Shown here: piece after piece, positions 17,804 through 26,425 of the stretch | Layout of the letters: the number at the start of each line of letters is the position of its first letter | How positions within the stretch are numbered: position 1 is the first letter of the stretch | Assembly: GCA_027624075.1 (NCBI GenBank) | Contig: JAQBUH010000015.1 | Span: 1 to 49,857 of the forward strand | Source: Chloroflexota bacterium | GTDB lineage: Bacteria > Chloroflexota > Dehalococcoidia > Lucifugimonadales > Lucifugimonadaceae | DNA: 49,857 nt | Direction: 5' to 3' | Translations under genes and position numbers: made by a program | Notes under the pieces: model-generated | What the model was told of the DNA's origin: nothing | The model's input: only the letters and a program-made list of their open reading frames with translations | The model's database searches: none

Positions 17804-18955
17804 TTAGCGGTTAAAGCGTTCCAGGCGGTAAGGCTCAAGGATGTCGATACGTGCGGCGTCCAGGATCTCGGTCGCCGCAAACTCACCCGTCAGTGCCGCC
17901 AGCGTCACTCCGCTGTGCATTACTGCCATGTACAGGTTGGGCACGGCGTCCGCGAAGCCGATCACCGGGAAGCCGTCTTCGGGCATCGGGCGCATCCCTC
18001 GCCTCACCTCTTTGATTCGAGCGCCGGACAGCGAAGGGATGAAGTTGGCAATCTCTGTGATCAGCTTCTCAGGAGCGTCATCGCTGGTGTCACCGATCGA
18101 CCCATCGTGTGTTCCGCCGTGGACCATCACTGAGCCGTCTGTGAACTGCCTCACGTTCATGAGCGCCTGAGGCTCTGGCAGGTCACGCGGCGTGTGCATG
18201 CAGACGATGTTCCTGAATATCGGGCTGAGCGGCTCGGTCACGACTGTCGCTCCGGGGCTTCGGCGTTGCGGGAACTCAATCCCGGTCATCGCTGCCAGCC
18301 CCGTAGTTTCGTACCCGGCTGCCAGGACGAGCACATCGCATGGCAGCTCACGACCTCCGGCAAGGGTGACGGACCGAATAGCCGGCTTTTCTCCGGGGCT
18401 GCCGTCACGGTTGCCGTAGCGGTTAATGGCGGTAACAGCGTCGTTTGTGATGAGTTCACCGCCAGCCTGCTGTACCCGGTTCAGGCACACCCGCACGGTC
18501 CGTTGTGTGTCGACATGGCCCTCTATTTCGCAGTAGACCGCTGATGTGAACGGCTCCATCACGACCCCGGGTTCCATAACGCGGGCCTGATCCTTCGTCA
18601 CTTCGATCACCGGGTAGCCCCAGGAGCGCAACTCCTCAGCCCTGGCGAGCAGGCTTTCCGCTCCTGGCCCTGTGGCGGACCACCGCATCTCACCGCCCCA
18701 GCGAAGTCCGATATCGTCGTTCAACTGGCGGGCGAAACGCTGCCACATGTCCAGAGACCGCCGGTTCAGGTCGTGGTACTGGTGAGGCGACTTGTCCCTG
18801 GAGTTGATCCACGCGTAAGAGGCGAGTGTGGCTCCGCTGCCGGGCCGTCCTGCGTCGACGATGGTGACGTTGCGGTGGCGCCGCGTGAGTTGAAATGCGA
18901 TTGCCGAGCCGACTATGCCGGCGCCAACGATCACTATTTTCGCTTCGCGGTCCAT
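17804..18955 (-). CDS. FAD-dependent oxidoreductase, D-amino-acid oxidase (DAO) family
   Basis: Encodes 383 aa from the ATG at 18955, which follows GGAG by 5 nt; the frame extends further upstream but that part overlaps the peroxiredoxin-like gene. The FAD motif IVIVGAGIVGSAIAFQLTRR is at the N-terminus, with an acidic IVDAG at the end of beta-2. The C-terminus has GMRPMPEDGFPVIG and HSGVTLAALTGEFAATEIL, typical of glycine oxidase/D-amino acid dehydrogenase-type enzymes. It likely oxidises a secondary or primary amine or amino acid. It lies 31 nt after the peroxiredoxin-like gene and is probably co-transcribed. Confidence 0.9.
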   Translation of the reverse strand: MDREAKIVIVGAGIVGSAIAFQLTRRHRNVTIVDAGRPGSGATLASYAWINSRDKSPHQYHDLNRRSLDMWQRFARQLNDDIGLRWGGEMRWSATGPGAESLLARAEELRSWGYPVIEVTKDQARVMEPGVVMEPFTSAVYCEIEGHVDTQRTVRVCLNRVQQAGGELITNDAVTAINRYGNRDGSPGEKPAIRSVTLAGGRELPCDVLVLAAGYETTGLAAMTGIEFPQRRSPGATVVTEPLSPIFRNIVCMHTPRDLPEPQALMNVRQFTDGSVMVHGGTHDGSIGDTSDDAPEKLITEIANFIPSLSGARIKEVRRGMRPMPEDGFPVIGFADAVPNLYMAVMHSGVTLAALTGEFAATEILDAARIDILEPYRLERFNR

Positions 18956-18986
18956 TCGATCTCCTGAACAAGGCCAGGGCCGGGAG

Positions 18987-19463
18987 CTAGTTTGAGTCGC
19001 CCATCCGGCTCTTGAGAAACTGCAGCACCTCTCTCGGGTCCATGCGCCCGAGCTGTGTTGAAGAGTACATAGACGCCACAACCGCTCCGTCTGGGTTAAG
19101 TATGAATTCGGCTGGCTGGACGTAGGTTTCGCCCTGACGAACGCCCTGGAATGCGCCGAGCTTCTCTATAACGCCGGCGTGAACGCCGTACGCGACTGGA
19201 AACGTGAGTTTCTGTTCGCTCACCATCTTCCGTGCGCCTGACTCGTTGTCGGCGCTGGCGGCGATGACCTTTACTCCCATTCGCTGGAATAGTGCGATAT
19301 TCGACTCAATCCCGGCTAACTGCCGGGAGCAGTATGGTCACCAGTGCCCGCGATAGAACGCAACATAGGCCCAGCTTCCCGCGAGATCGGCAGGAAGGTT
19401 GACCTTGTCGCTGCGCAGGAGTGGGAGGCTGAGGTCTGGGAAGATGTCGCCGGGAGATAGCAT
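18987..19463 (-). CDS. Peroxiredoxin-like thiol oxidoreductase, probable selenoprotein (Sec at TGA 19340-19338)
   Basis: Read through one TGA, the frame from the ATG at 19463 gives 158 aa. The N-terminus is MLSPGDIFPDLSLPLLRSDK, then WAYVAFYRGHW, TGA (codon 42), PYCSRQLAGIE, and MGVKVIAASADN. The AhpC/TSA-like family normally has GHWCPYC here, so TGA replaces the first Cys and gives U-P-Y-C with Cys45. A hairpin fitting a bacterial SECIS follows. The C-terminus has PAEFILNPDGAVVASMYSS and an FLKSR end. It should reduce peroxides or disulfides. Without readthrough, only unconserved fragments would be made. Upstream in frame is an LAAC lipobox-like stretch, but it has no start codon. A nonsense mutation is the alternative. 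Confidence 0.85.
19310..19328 (-). promoter_or_regulatory. Candidate bacterial SECIS hairpin of the peroxiredoxin-like gene
   Basis: In the transcript, nt 10-16 after the TGA (TCCCGGC) pair perfectly with nt 22-28 (GCCGGGA), closing loop AGTTA. The loop starts 17 nt after the TGA and has G at position 2. Seven Watson-Crick pairs make it stable. Position and shape match the DUF3179 element. Confidence 0.65.
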
Positions 19464-19585
19464 CGTCTCTCGATTCGTGGAGGCCGCTCCGACGCCCTGA
19501 GAAGTGAGCGGATAGGCCAGCCGCTGCCAGGCGCTGACCCGGAATGGTACAGCGCACGCCGCGAGTGATGTGCCAGAGAGTGCGG

Positions 19586-20032
19586 CTAGGAGCCGGTCAG
19601 CGGTGGCTCGTCAGGGGGCCACGCTCCGTCATAGCCTTCGTACTCGGATATTCGCCACTCGCCGTCGATGTTGCGCAGCATCATCCTGTGGGTGGAGATG
19701 CCGCCTGAGGCCAGTTGAACACGCGTGTAAGCCCGCGCGATGTCCCCTGACCGTTCGTTGAGGACCGTCCAATCGAACACTCTGTCTGGTGGAGGCGCGT
19801 TGAGCCGTGTCCACTCAATGAACTCCTCACGCGCGCGGCCTTGCCTGTATTCAGGTGAGCTCAACTCCCAGAGCGCCTCGTAGTTGCCTTCGAACACGGC
19901 GGTCTGGAACTCGATCGCCGTGTCGGGGATTGCGAGGTCACGGTTTCGGGTGGAGACGAACGCAACGACTGCGATCACAACGATCAGCAGGACAGAGGCG
20001 GCAATAGTTCCAAGCGCGAACTTTTTGAGCAT
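19586..20032 (-). CDS. Small membrane-anchored protein, NTF2/DUF4878-like
   Basis: Encodes 148 aa. MLKK is followed by a single membrane helix (about residues 5-27, rich in I/V/A), then an extracytoplasmic domain. The pattern FQTAVFEGNYEALWELSSPEYR followed by HRMMLRNIDGEWRISEYEG resembles NTF2-like/DUF4878 domains that sit outside the membrane. No Shine-Dalgarno is obvious. It lies between leuS and the peroxiredoxin-like gene on the same strand. Function unknown. Confidence 0.75.
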   Translation of the reverse strand: MLKKFALGTIAASVLLIVVIAVVAFVSTRNRDLAIPDTAIEFQTAVFEGNYEALWELSSPEYRQGRAREEFIEWTRLNAPPPDRVFDWTVLNERSGDIARAYTRVQLASGGISTHRMMLRNIDGEWRISEYEGYDGAWPPDEPPLTGS

Positions 20033-20034
20033 AG

Positions 20035-20070
20035 GTGGCGAATGTGCAGTGTGTGGCGAATGTGCAGTGT
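20035..20070 (+). repeat. Perfect tandem 18-bp duplication
   Basis: GTGGCGAATGTGCAGTGT occurs twice back to back, directly before the start codon of the small membrane protein gene (minus strand). It occupies the place where that gene's translation signal should be, so it may affect its expression or be recent slippage. Confidence 0.9.
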
Positions 20071-20131
20071 CTGGCAGACGGCAGGTTCGCCGGAATCCAA
20101 CTAGATGTACGGCCTATCAGACCGCCGGTCT

Positions 20132-22660
20132 CTACTTTCTGGGCCGGACGACGATGTTGACCAGCTTGCCTGGCACGAAGATCTTCTTGACTATCTCGGC
20201 GCCGCCGGTGTGCCGCTGCACCTTCTCGCTTGCCAGCGCTGCCGTTACGGCAGCGTCCTCAGACACGCCTGCCGGCAGGTCCTGCTGGTCACGGACCCTG
20301 CCGTTCACCTGGAAGACAATCGTCTCGTTGTCAGACGCAGCTTTCGACTCGTCCCAAGCCGGAGTCGCCTGCTGATGGACCGAGTACGAGTGGCCGGTCC
20401 GCTCCCACAGCTCCTCTGCGATATGCGGGGCGAGAGGCGACATGTGCAGGAGCAGCCGCTCAACAGCTCCCGCCCAGGACTGCGGCGAGATGTTTCCGGA
20501 CTCCCAGAATCTGGTCAGGTCGTTCGTGTACTCCATCAGCGCCGCCATCGTGGTGTTGAACTTGAACTGCCGCATCTCCGTGATCACGCGGCCGGTCGCC
20601 GCGTGCGAGACGCGCTCCAGCTCCCGCTCAGGGTCCGGGCCGGCTGGCGCGCCGCGGTGTGAAGGGGCATCGCGAAGCGCAAGGTCCCAGACGCGGCGCA
20701 GCCATCGGTGGACGCCGTTTATCGCCTGGTCTGACCAGTCTCCGCCCTGGTCCCACGGCCCGAGGAACATCAGGTAGCAGCGAAGCGTGTCTGCGCCGAA
20801 CCGCTCAACGATCGGCTCCGGGTTCAGAGGGTTGGCGCGCTTCGATATCTTCATGTGGTCTCTAGTCAGCGTCCCCTGGTTGAACAGGCGCGCATACGGC
20901 TCATCGAACTCGACAAATCCCAGGTCCCGAAGCGCCTTGTTGAAGAAACGGGCGTAAAGCAGGTGCATGACGGCGTGCTCTGCGCCGCCCATGTACTGGT
21001 GGACCGGCACCCACTTCTTGACGCGGCCGGAGTCGAACGGCTCCTCTACAAGGCCGGGACTTGTGAAGCGCAGGTGGTACCAGGACGAGTCGACAAACGT
21101 GTCCATAGTGTCCGTCTCCCGGCGCGCGGGGCGTCCGCAATCGGGACATGGCACGTTGACGAACTGTTCGTCCAGCGTCAGCGGTGATTGGCCTGTTGGA
21201 GTGAACTCGGCGTTTTCAGGAAGCAGGACGGGCAGGTCCTGTTCCGGCACCGGCACAGTGCCACAGCCGTCGCAGTAGATGATGGGGATCGGCGTCCCCC
21301 AGTAGCGTTGGCGTGAGATCAGCCAGTCCCGCAGGTGGAATGTGACGGTGCGGCGGCCCCAACCGTTCGACTCGATCTTGTCTGCTATTCGTTCAATGCC
21401 ATCACCGCTTGGCATGCCGTCGAACTCGCCGGAGTTGACCTGTGTGCCGCTGGCAACAAACGCCTCCGGAAGCTCCTCGCCGTTCCAGCCTTCAGGGGCG
21501 ACGACGACCCTGATCGGCAGGCCAAATCTCTTTGCGAAGATGAAGTCCCGCTGGTCATGCGCAGGCACGCCCATCACGGCCCCGGTCCCGTAAGTCGCCA
21601 GCACGTAGTCGCCGATGAGGACCGGCACCCTCTCGCCGTTCAACGGGTTGGTGGCGAACGCGCCGGTGTGAACGCCGGTCTTCTCATGTTCGGTTGAGGT
21701 GCGTTCAATCTCCGATTGCCGGCGAGCGTTCTCGATGTACGCCTCGACCTCGCTCTTCCGGTCTGGCTGCGTGAGCTTCTCCGCCAGCGGGTGCTCTGGC
21801 GCCAGCACAACGAACGTGACTCCGTAGACGGTGTCGATGCGTGTCGTGAACGTCTCGATCTTTTGCTCACCGTCGCCAGGCACATACTCTGACACGTCGA
21901 ACCCGATGGTTACGCCGGTGGAGCGGCCGATCCAGTTCCGCTGCATCAGCTTGATCTTCTCCGGCCAGTCGATGCCATCCATCTCCAACAGCTCGTCTGC
22001 GTAGTCCGTGATCCGGAAATACCACTGTGGCATCTCTCGCCGGACTACAACCGTCCCGCAACGCTCGCACGTCCCGTCCCTGACCTGCTCGTTCGCCAGG
22101 GTCGTCTGGTCTTTGGGGCACCAGTTCGCCGCGCCGTTCTTACGGTATGCGATGCCTTTTTCGAAGAACTTGAGGAAGAAGTGCTGGTTCCACCTGTAGT
22201 ACTCAGGAAAGCAGGTGGAGAGCTCCCTGGACCAGTCATATGAGGCGCCCATCAACTTGAACTGACGGCGCATGTTGGCCATGTTGCTAATCGTCCACTG
22301 CCGGGGGTCGGCGCCACGGGAGATGGCGGCGTTCTCGGCCGGTAGACCGAAGGAGTCGAAGCCTTGCGGGTGCATGACGTTGTAGCCCTGCATCCGCATG
22401 AATCGAGCGTGGGCATCGGCGGGCGTGTATGCGAACCAGTGGCCGATGTGCACGTCGCCGGACGGATAAGGGAACATGGTGAGCGCGTACCAGTTCTCCT
22501 TGCCTGGGACAGCGTCTTCGGCGCGGTAGAGCTTGTCCGCATCCCACCGCCGCTGCCACTTTGCCTCTATTTCATCAGGCGCGTACCCGGAGTCCGATCT
22601 TGCGCCGTCGGGCGCCGCCGGGTTGCCGGTGGCTGTTTTCGATGTACGGATCGTGGTCAC
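20132..22660 (-). CDS. leuS: Leucyl-tRNA synthetase
   Basis: Encodes 842 aa from a GTG at 22660 that follows GGAGAG by 6 nt; upstream in-frame codons are unconserved. Class I synthetase that charges tRNA-Leu. The HIGH motif is VHIGHWFAY and the KMSKS motif reads KISKR in HMKISKRANP. The CP1 editing domain (about residues 215-400) includes VLIGDYVLATYGTGAVMGVP. A zinc-like CPDCGRP/CDGC pair is present. The C-terminal VNGRVRDQQDLP is the usual LeuRS tail. No T-box signature is seen upstream. Confidence 0.97.
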   Translation of the reverse strand: MTTIRTSKTATGNPAAPDGARSDSGYAPDEIEAKWQRRWDADKLYRAEDAVPGKENWYALTMFPYPSGDVHIGHWFAYTPADAHARFMRMQGYNVMHPQGFDSFGLPAENAAISRGADPRQWTISNMANMRRQFKLMGASYDWSRELSTCFPEYYRWNQHFFLKFFEKGIAYRKNGAANWCPKDQTTLANEQVRDGTCERCGTVVVRREMPQWYFRITDYADELLEMDGIDWPEKIKLMQRNWIGRSTGVTIGFDVSEYVPGDGEQKIETFTTRIDTVYGVTFVVLAPEHPLAEKLTQPDRKSEVEAYIENARRQSEIERTSTEHEKTGVHTGAFATNPLNGERVPVLIGDYVLATYGTGAVMGVPAHDQRDFIFAKRFGLPIRVVVAPEGWNGEELPEAFVASGTQVNSGEFDGMPSGDGIERIADKIESNGWGRRTVTFHLRDWLISRQRYWGTPIPIIYCDGCGTVPVPEQDLPVLLPENAEFTPTGQSPLTLDEQFVNVPCPDCGRPARRETDTMDTFVDSSWYHLRFTSPGLVEEPFDSGRVKKWVPVHQYMGGAEHAVMHLLYARFFNKALRDLGFVEFDEPYARLFNQGTLTRDHMKISKRANPLNPEPIVERFGADTLRCYLMFLGPWDQGGDWSDQAINGVHRWLRRVWDLALRDAPSHRGAPAGPDPERELERVSHAATGRVITEMRQFKFNTTMAALMEYTNDLTRFWESGNISPQSWAGAVERLLLHMSPLAPHIAEELWERTGHSYSVHQQATPAWDESKAASDNETIVFQVNGRVRDQQDLPAGVSEDAAVTAALASEKVQRHTGGAEIVKKIFVPGKLVNIVVRPRK

Positions 22661-22679
22661 GTGTCGCTCTCCGTTCTGC

Positions 22680-22698
22680 CAACTGGGGCTGCCAGTTG
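22680..22698 (-). other. 7-bp hairpin in the leuS leader
   Basis: CAACTGG and CCAGTTG close a 5-nt loop about 20 nt before the leuS start. It has no T tract and is close to the ribosome-binding site, so it might modulate translation. It may equally be chance. Confidence 0.35.
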
Positions 22699-22884
22699 AG
22701 CCGCACACAGCAGGTCTGCTCACACCGTCCAGTTTACGCAGGTTGCGCAGCCGCCACTTGAAAAATCAAAGGGCTACACACTTGTGCAGTTAATGTGCGT
22801 GAGGGAACTCTACGACGAATTACGTCGGCGCTCGATGCCAAATTCTAGCAATTAGAGGGCGATGATTGGCGCAGGGAACGCTGG

Positions 22885-23694
22885 TTAGATGAGTTCAACG
22901 GAGTCGCCGGAATTGATGAGACCAGAGCCTGAGACTGCGCGGAGAGTTACTGCGAACTGCGGATTTTCCGGCGTGAAGTGACGTGTCAGCGCATTCAGCA
23001 CGTCGCGGTCCCTGCTGCCCGTCACTGGATTGGCATGCGTGACAAGGCACCGCGTTACGGGTTTCGTTACCGTAAACACGGTCTGGCCGATGCGTATTCG
23101 CCGGCCAGCCCATGAGAGCTCCTCGAATGGCTCACTGCATCCGCCGATAACCACATTGGCGCGGAACCGGCGACCGTCTATTCCGGGATCACCTAACTTC
23201 TCGCCAAGGGCATTGAGACTCTCGGCGCTGTACATGGTTACCAGTCCCTCTGCGGTGTCGTGGAACAGCGGTTGGACTCCGTCACCGACCAGCACAATGG
23301 GCTGGCGCTCAGGGAAGCCGGCGAGCGGGTTCACTTCGAGGGTGAGGATGTAGTCCGCCAGGAGCCGGGCGATATCCGCCCTGGCCGCGTCACCGTCTAT
23401 CGGGCCCTCCGCGATCAAGAGGCCGCCGGCGTGTATCCGGAGCCTCCTTGCAGCTCCGGCGAACTCGACGTTCAGTTTAGCCAGGCCGGGCGTGTTCACC
23501 AGTCCGACGAAGTTCCGCTTGTTCTGCCAGCTCCAGTCCAGAGCGTCACCGGCATCCCCGAACCGGAACCCGAGCACCCTGTCACCTTCGACTCGGCCAT
23601 CCGGAGTTAAACGCAGCGAGGGCAATTGCTCCGGGGTCATCGACTTGACCGGATGGCGGTAGAGAGTTGTCACAGTTGGCTGCGGCATCGGCAT
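22885..23694 (-). CDS. MOSC domain protein (MOSC N-terminal + MOSC)
   Basis: Encodes 269 aa from the ATG at 23694, preceded by AGGAA at 6 nt; a second ATG lies two codons on. The N-terminal beta-barrel domain (VTTLYRHPVKSMTPEQL) precedes the MOSC domain, whose conserved Cys is in VTRCLVTHANP. RRFRANVVIGG is also typical. The family includes YcbX and the mitochondrial amidoxime-reducing component, which use a molybdenum cofactor. No partner reductase or Moco genes are adjacent. Likely a molybdoenzyme that reduces N-hydroxylated compounds. Confidence 0.9.
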   Translation of the reverse strand: MPMPQPTVTTLYRHPVKSMTPEQLPSLRLTPDGRVEGDRVLGFRFGDAGDALDWSWQNKRNFVGLVNTPGLAKLNVEFAGAARRLRIHAGGLLIAEGPIDGDAARADIARLLADYILTLEVNPLAGFPERQPIVLVGDGVQPLFHDTAEGLVTMYSAESLNALGEKLGDPGIDGRRFRANVVIGGCSEPFEELSWAGRRIRIGQTVFTVTKPVTRCLVTHANPVTGSRDRDVLNALTRHFTPENPQFAVTLRAVSGSGLINSGDSVELI

Positions 23695-23879
23695 GTCGGA
23701 TTCCTGTCTCTTGCAGTAGGCAGATATCGGCAGGCAGCATTGTTGCAGAACCGGCAGGCCCGGGCGCTCCACGTCAGGCGACGGCCCATATTTGCGCCAG
23801 AAACGCCAACTGTACGGTGTACACCAACACGGTTCCCGAACTAGGCCGCTGTTTGGGGGTCTGTATCCCGCTCTGGTTC

Positions 23880-23909
23880 TTGACACCTTTTTCAACTGCT
23901 ACGTAGTAT
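23880..23909 (+). promoter_or_regulatory. Sigma70-type promoter for the rny operon
   Basis: TTGACA (perfect -35, 23880-23885), an 18-nt spacer, then TAGTAT (23904-23909) as -10. It lies about 72 nt before the rny ATG and points into the rny-ymdB-PHP-plsY run. Confidence 0.6.
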
Positions 23910-23981
23910 CGGTAGACGGAATGTGGCAAAGGCCACGTATTGAACAAGTGAACACATACGGCCAGATTAGGAGCGTCCTCT

Positions 23982-25511
23982 ATGGACATCGTCCTTACGG
24001 CCGTCCTGACTGCCCTCGTAATTGGAGTTTTAGCTGCCGCAGGTGGTTTTTACCTGCGTAACAGGCTAGCGTCTAACTCGATCAAGGCTTCGGAGGTAGC
24101 GGCGGCGCAACAGATCCGCCGTGCCGAGGCCAGAAGTAAAGAGATCCTGCTTGAGGCCAAAGAGCAGGCCTTTCAAACACGGACCGACGTTGAAGATGAG
24201 CTAAGGAGAGAGCGACAGGAACTGCAAAGGACGGAGAGCCGTCTGGAAGCCCGTGAGGAGAACCTCGAGACACGGGCCGGTTCCCTGGAGCAGAGAGATG
24301 CGGAAGTCCGCCACGCGCGTGATGCAGTTGAAGATGAACGACAAGAACTCGCAACAATGCGACTGCAAGAGCAAGAGAAACTTGAACAGATTTCAGGTCT
24401 CTCGATGGCAGATGCCCGCCAGGTACTCCTTGACCGTGCTGAAGAGGAAGTCCAGTTCGAGTTAGCCCGTCGATACCGAGATTCGGAACTCCAGGCGAAA
24501 GAGGAAGCGGACGGCAAGGCGAGGGAGATCCTCGCATCGACTATTCAGCGGCTGGCTTCAGAGGTTGTCGCTGAAGTCACTGTGAGCAGCGTCCAGCTGC
24601 CTAGCGACGACATGAAGGGCCGCCTGATTGGCCGCGAGGGCCGGAATATCCGGGCCATCGAGGCTGCGACAGGCGTTGACCTGATCGTTGACGACGTCCC
24701 GGAAACGGTGACGCTATCCTGCTTCGACCCGATCAGGCGTGAGGTGGCGCGCATCGCGCTTGAGCGTCTGATCGAGGACGGCAGGATTCACCCTGCGCGC
24801 ATCGAAGAGTCGGTCGAAAAGGCGCGGAGCGAAGTTGACGAGACGGTTCGCAAAGCCGGTCAGCAGGCGGTTTTCGACGCTAACGTCAAAGGTCTGCATC
24901 CGGAGCTTGTGAAGCTGATGGGCCGCCTGAGGTTCCGATACTCGTACGGCGAAAACGTGCTTCAACACTCTGTGGAAGTCGGCATTGTGGCGGGCATGAT
25001 CGGCGCGCAGATTGGCGCCAACCCGCAGACCTGCCGCACCGCCGGGTTCCTGCACGACATTGGCAAGGCGCTGACGCATGAGGTCGAGGGGCCGCACGCC
25101 GAGATCGGCGCGGACATCGTCTCAAAGTACAACATGCCGGCTCGTGTCGTTACGGCGATCCGTGAGCACCACGACCGTGAGATGACGACTATCGAGTCGT
25201 TCGTGGTTGCGGCCGCCGACGCTGTCAGCGCGGCGCGTCCCGGAGCTCGGCATGACACCGTTGAGAACTACATTCAGCGTCTCCAGGCGCTTGAGGACGT
25301 TGCGAAGGGGTTCGACGGCGTAGAGCGTTGCTATGCGATTCAGGCGGGCCGCGAGGTACGTGTGCTGGTCCGGCCGGAAGAGGTGAACGACGCTCAGGCG
25401 GCGGTGCTGGCTCGCAACATTGCCAAGAGAGTGGAAGAGACGCTCGCCTATCCGGGTCAGATACGTGTTGTAGTTATTCGTGAATCGCGGTCTGTCGAGA
25501 TCGCGACGTAG
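23982..25511 (+). CDS. rny: Ribonuclease Y
   Basis: Encodes 509 aa; the membrane-anchored endoribonuclease that starts mRNA decay in many bacteria. One N-terminal membrane helix (about residues 4-25) is followed by a long coiled coil rich in E/R/Q (about 35-190). The KH domain contains GRLIGREGRNIRAIE, and the HD domain has the metal pair in FLHDIGKAL. The length matches the family (about 510-520 aa). A Shine-Dalgarno AGGAG precedes the ATG. The next gene is a YmdB-type phosphoesterase, a widely conserved neighbour. Confidence 0.97.
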   Translation: MDIVLTAVLTALVIGVLAAAGGFYLRNRLASNSIKASEVAAAQQIRRAEARSKEILLEAKEQAFQTRTDVEDELRRERQELQRTESRLEAREENLETRAGSLEQRDAEVRHARDAVEDERQELATMRLQEQEKLEQISGLSMADARQVLLDRAEEEVQFELARRYRDSELQAKEEADGKAREILASTIQRLASEVVAEVTVSSVQLPSDDMKGRLIGREGRNIRAIEAATGVDLIVDDVPETVTLSCFDPIRREVARIALERLIEDGRIHPARIEESVEKARSEVDETVRKAGQQAVFDANVKGLHPELVKLMGRLRFRYSYGENVLQHSVEVGIVAGMIGAQIGANPQTCRTAGFLHDIGKALTHEVEGPHAEIGADIVSKYNMPARVVTAIREHHDREMTTIESFVVAAADAVSAARPGARHDTVENYIQRLQALEDVAKGFDGVERCYAIQAGREVRVLVRPEEVNDAQAAVLARNIAKRVEETLAYPGQIRVVVIRESRSVEIAT

Positions 25512-25539
25512 CAGTACAATTCGACAGGAAGTTCGAGAT

Positions 25540-25580
25540 GGCGGAGCGATTGCCGAAGGAAAATGCGGCGTCGCTCCGCC
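25540..25580 (+). other. Long hairpin between rny and the ymdB-like gene
   Basis: GGCGGAGCGA (25540-25549) pairs perfectly with TCGCTCCGCC (25571-25580). An inner GCCG/CGGC pair extends it, with loop AAGGAAAATG. There is no T tract directly after it (only GTTTCG), so it is not a standard terminator. It may be a processing or stability element in the rny-ymdB mRNA. Confidence 0.6.
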
Positions 25581-25648
25581 GTTTCGCGTTGAGCGGGTGA
25601 CGAATCCGGCCCGGTTTTCCGGGCTGACGGTGGGACGGCAGAGGCATC

Positions 25649-26425
25649 ATGCGAATACTGATGGTTGGAGATGTTGTCGGATCGGGAGGGAGGCGCACTG
25701 TAAAGAAGGTGCTGCCCCGGCTACGGCACGACCTGGACCTGGACTTTGTCATCCTCCAGGGAGAGAACCTGGCAGGCGGCTTCGGGCTCACAGTCGAGAC
25801 GGTCTACGAGATGATCGAGGCGGGCGCCGACATCATCACCACGGGCAACCATGTGTGGGACAAGCAGGACGTATTGCGTAAACTGGATGACCCACAGTTC
25901 CCTGTCCTGCGGCCCTTGAATTACCCTGCCGCCAACCCCGGCCGGGGCGCCAGCTCAGACGGCCCTGTCGCGGTCGTGAACCTGATTGGCCGTGTATGGG
26001 TCGGTGAGTTCGACTCTCCGTTTGCTGCGATCGATGACTTACTGGCCGGCGGCTGGGGCAGAGGCAAGCCGATTGCGGTCGACCTGCACGCCGAGGCGAC
26101 TTCGGAGAAGATCGCCATGGGCTGGCACCTGGACGGGCGTGTCGCCGTGCTGGCAGGAACACACACACATGTGGCGACTGCGGATTGCAGGATACTGCCC
26201 GGCGGGACCGCATATGTAACGGACCTTGGGATGGTCGGAGGCATGGACTCGGTCATTGGCATGCACACGGAGGAGGCGCTGGGGCGTTTCCTGACAGGCG
26301 TCGGCCGCCGGTTTCGGCCGGTAGAAAGCGGGCCGATGCGCTTCAACTCCGTAATGATCGAAATAGACGATGATTCCGGGCGTGCCGTCGCAATCGAGCG
26401 AGTTGACCGGGAGATAGAGCTTTGA
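25649..26425 (+). CDS. ymdB: Calcineurin-like metallophosphoesterase, YmdB type
   Basis: Encodes 258 aa. Metal-binding motifs of the family are present: MVGDVVGSGGR, the GEN of VILQGENLAGG, TTGNHVWDK and AGTHTHVATAD. Members hydrolyse 2',3'-cyclic nucleotides (known for YmdB of Bacillus). It sits after rny as in many genomes, suggesting a shared link to RNA turnover. Its stop overlaps the TTG start of the PHP gene. Confidence 0.94.
   Translation: MRILMVGDVVGSGGRRTVKKVLPRLRHDLDLDFVILQGENLAGGFGLTVETVYEMIEAGADIITTGNHVWDKQDVLRKLDDPQFPVLRPLNYPAANPGRGASSDGPVAVVNLIGRVWVGEFDSPFAAIDDLLAGGWGRGKPIAVDLHAEATSEKIAMGWHLDGRVAVLAGTHTHVATADCRILPGGTAYVTDLGMVGGMDSVIGMHTEEALGRFLTGVGRRFRPVESGPMRFNSVMIEIDDDSGRAVAIERVDREIEL

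Noticed and set aside
22661-22860. T-box riboswitch upstream of leuS
   Set aside because: No T-box consensus or specifier stem could be found; only a small 7-bp hairpin.
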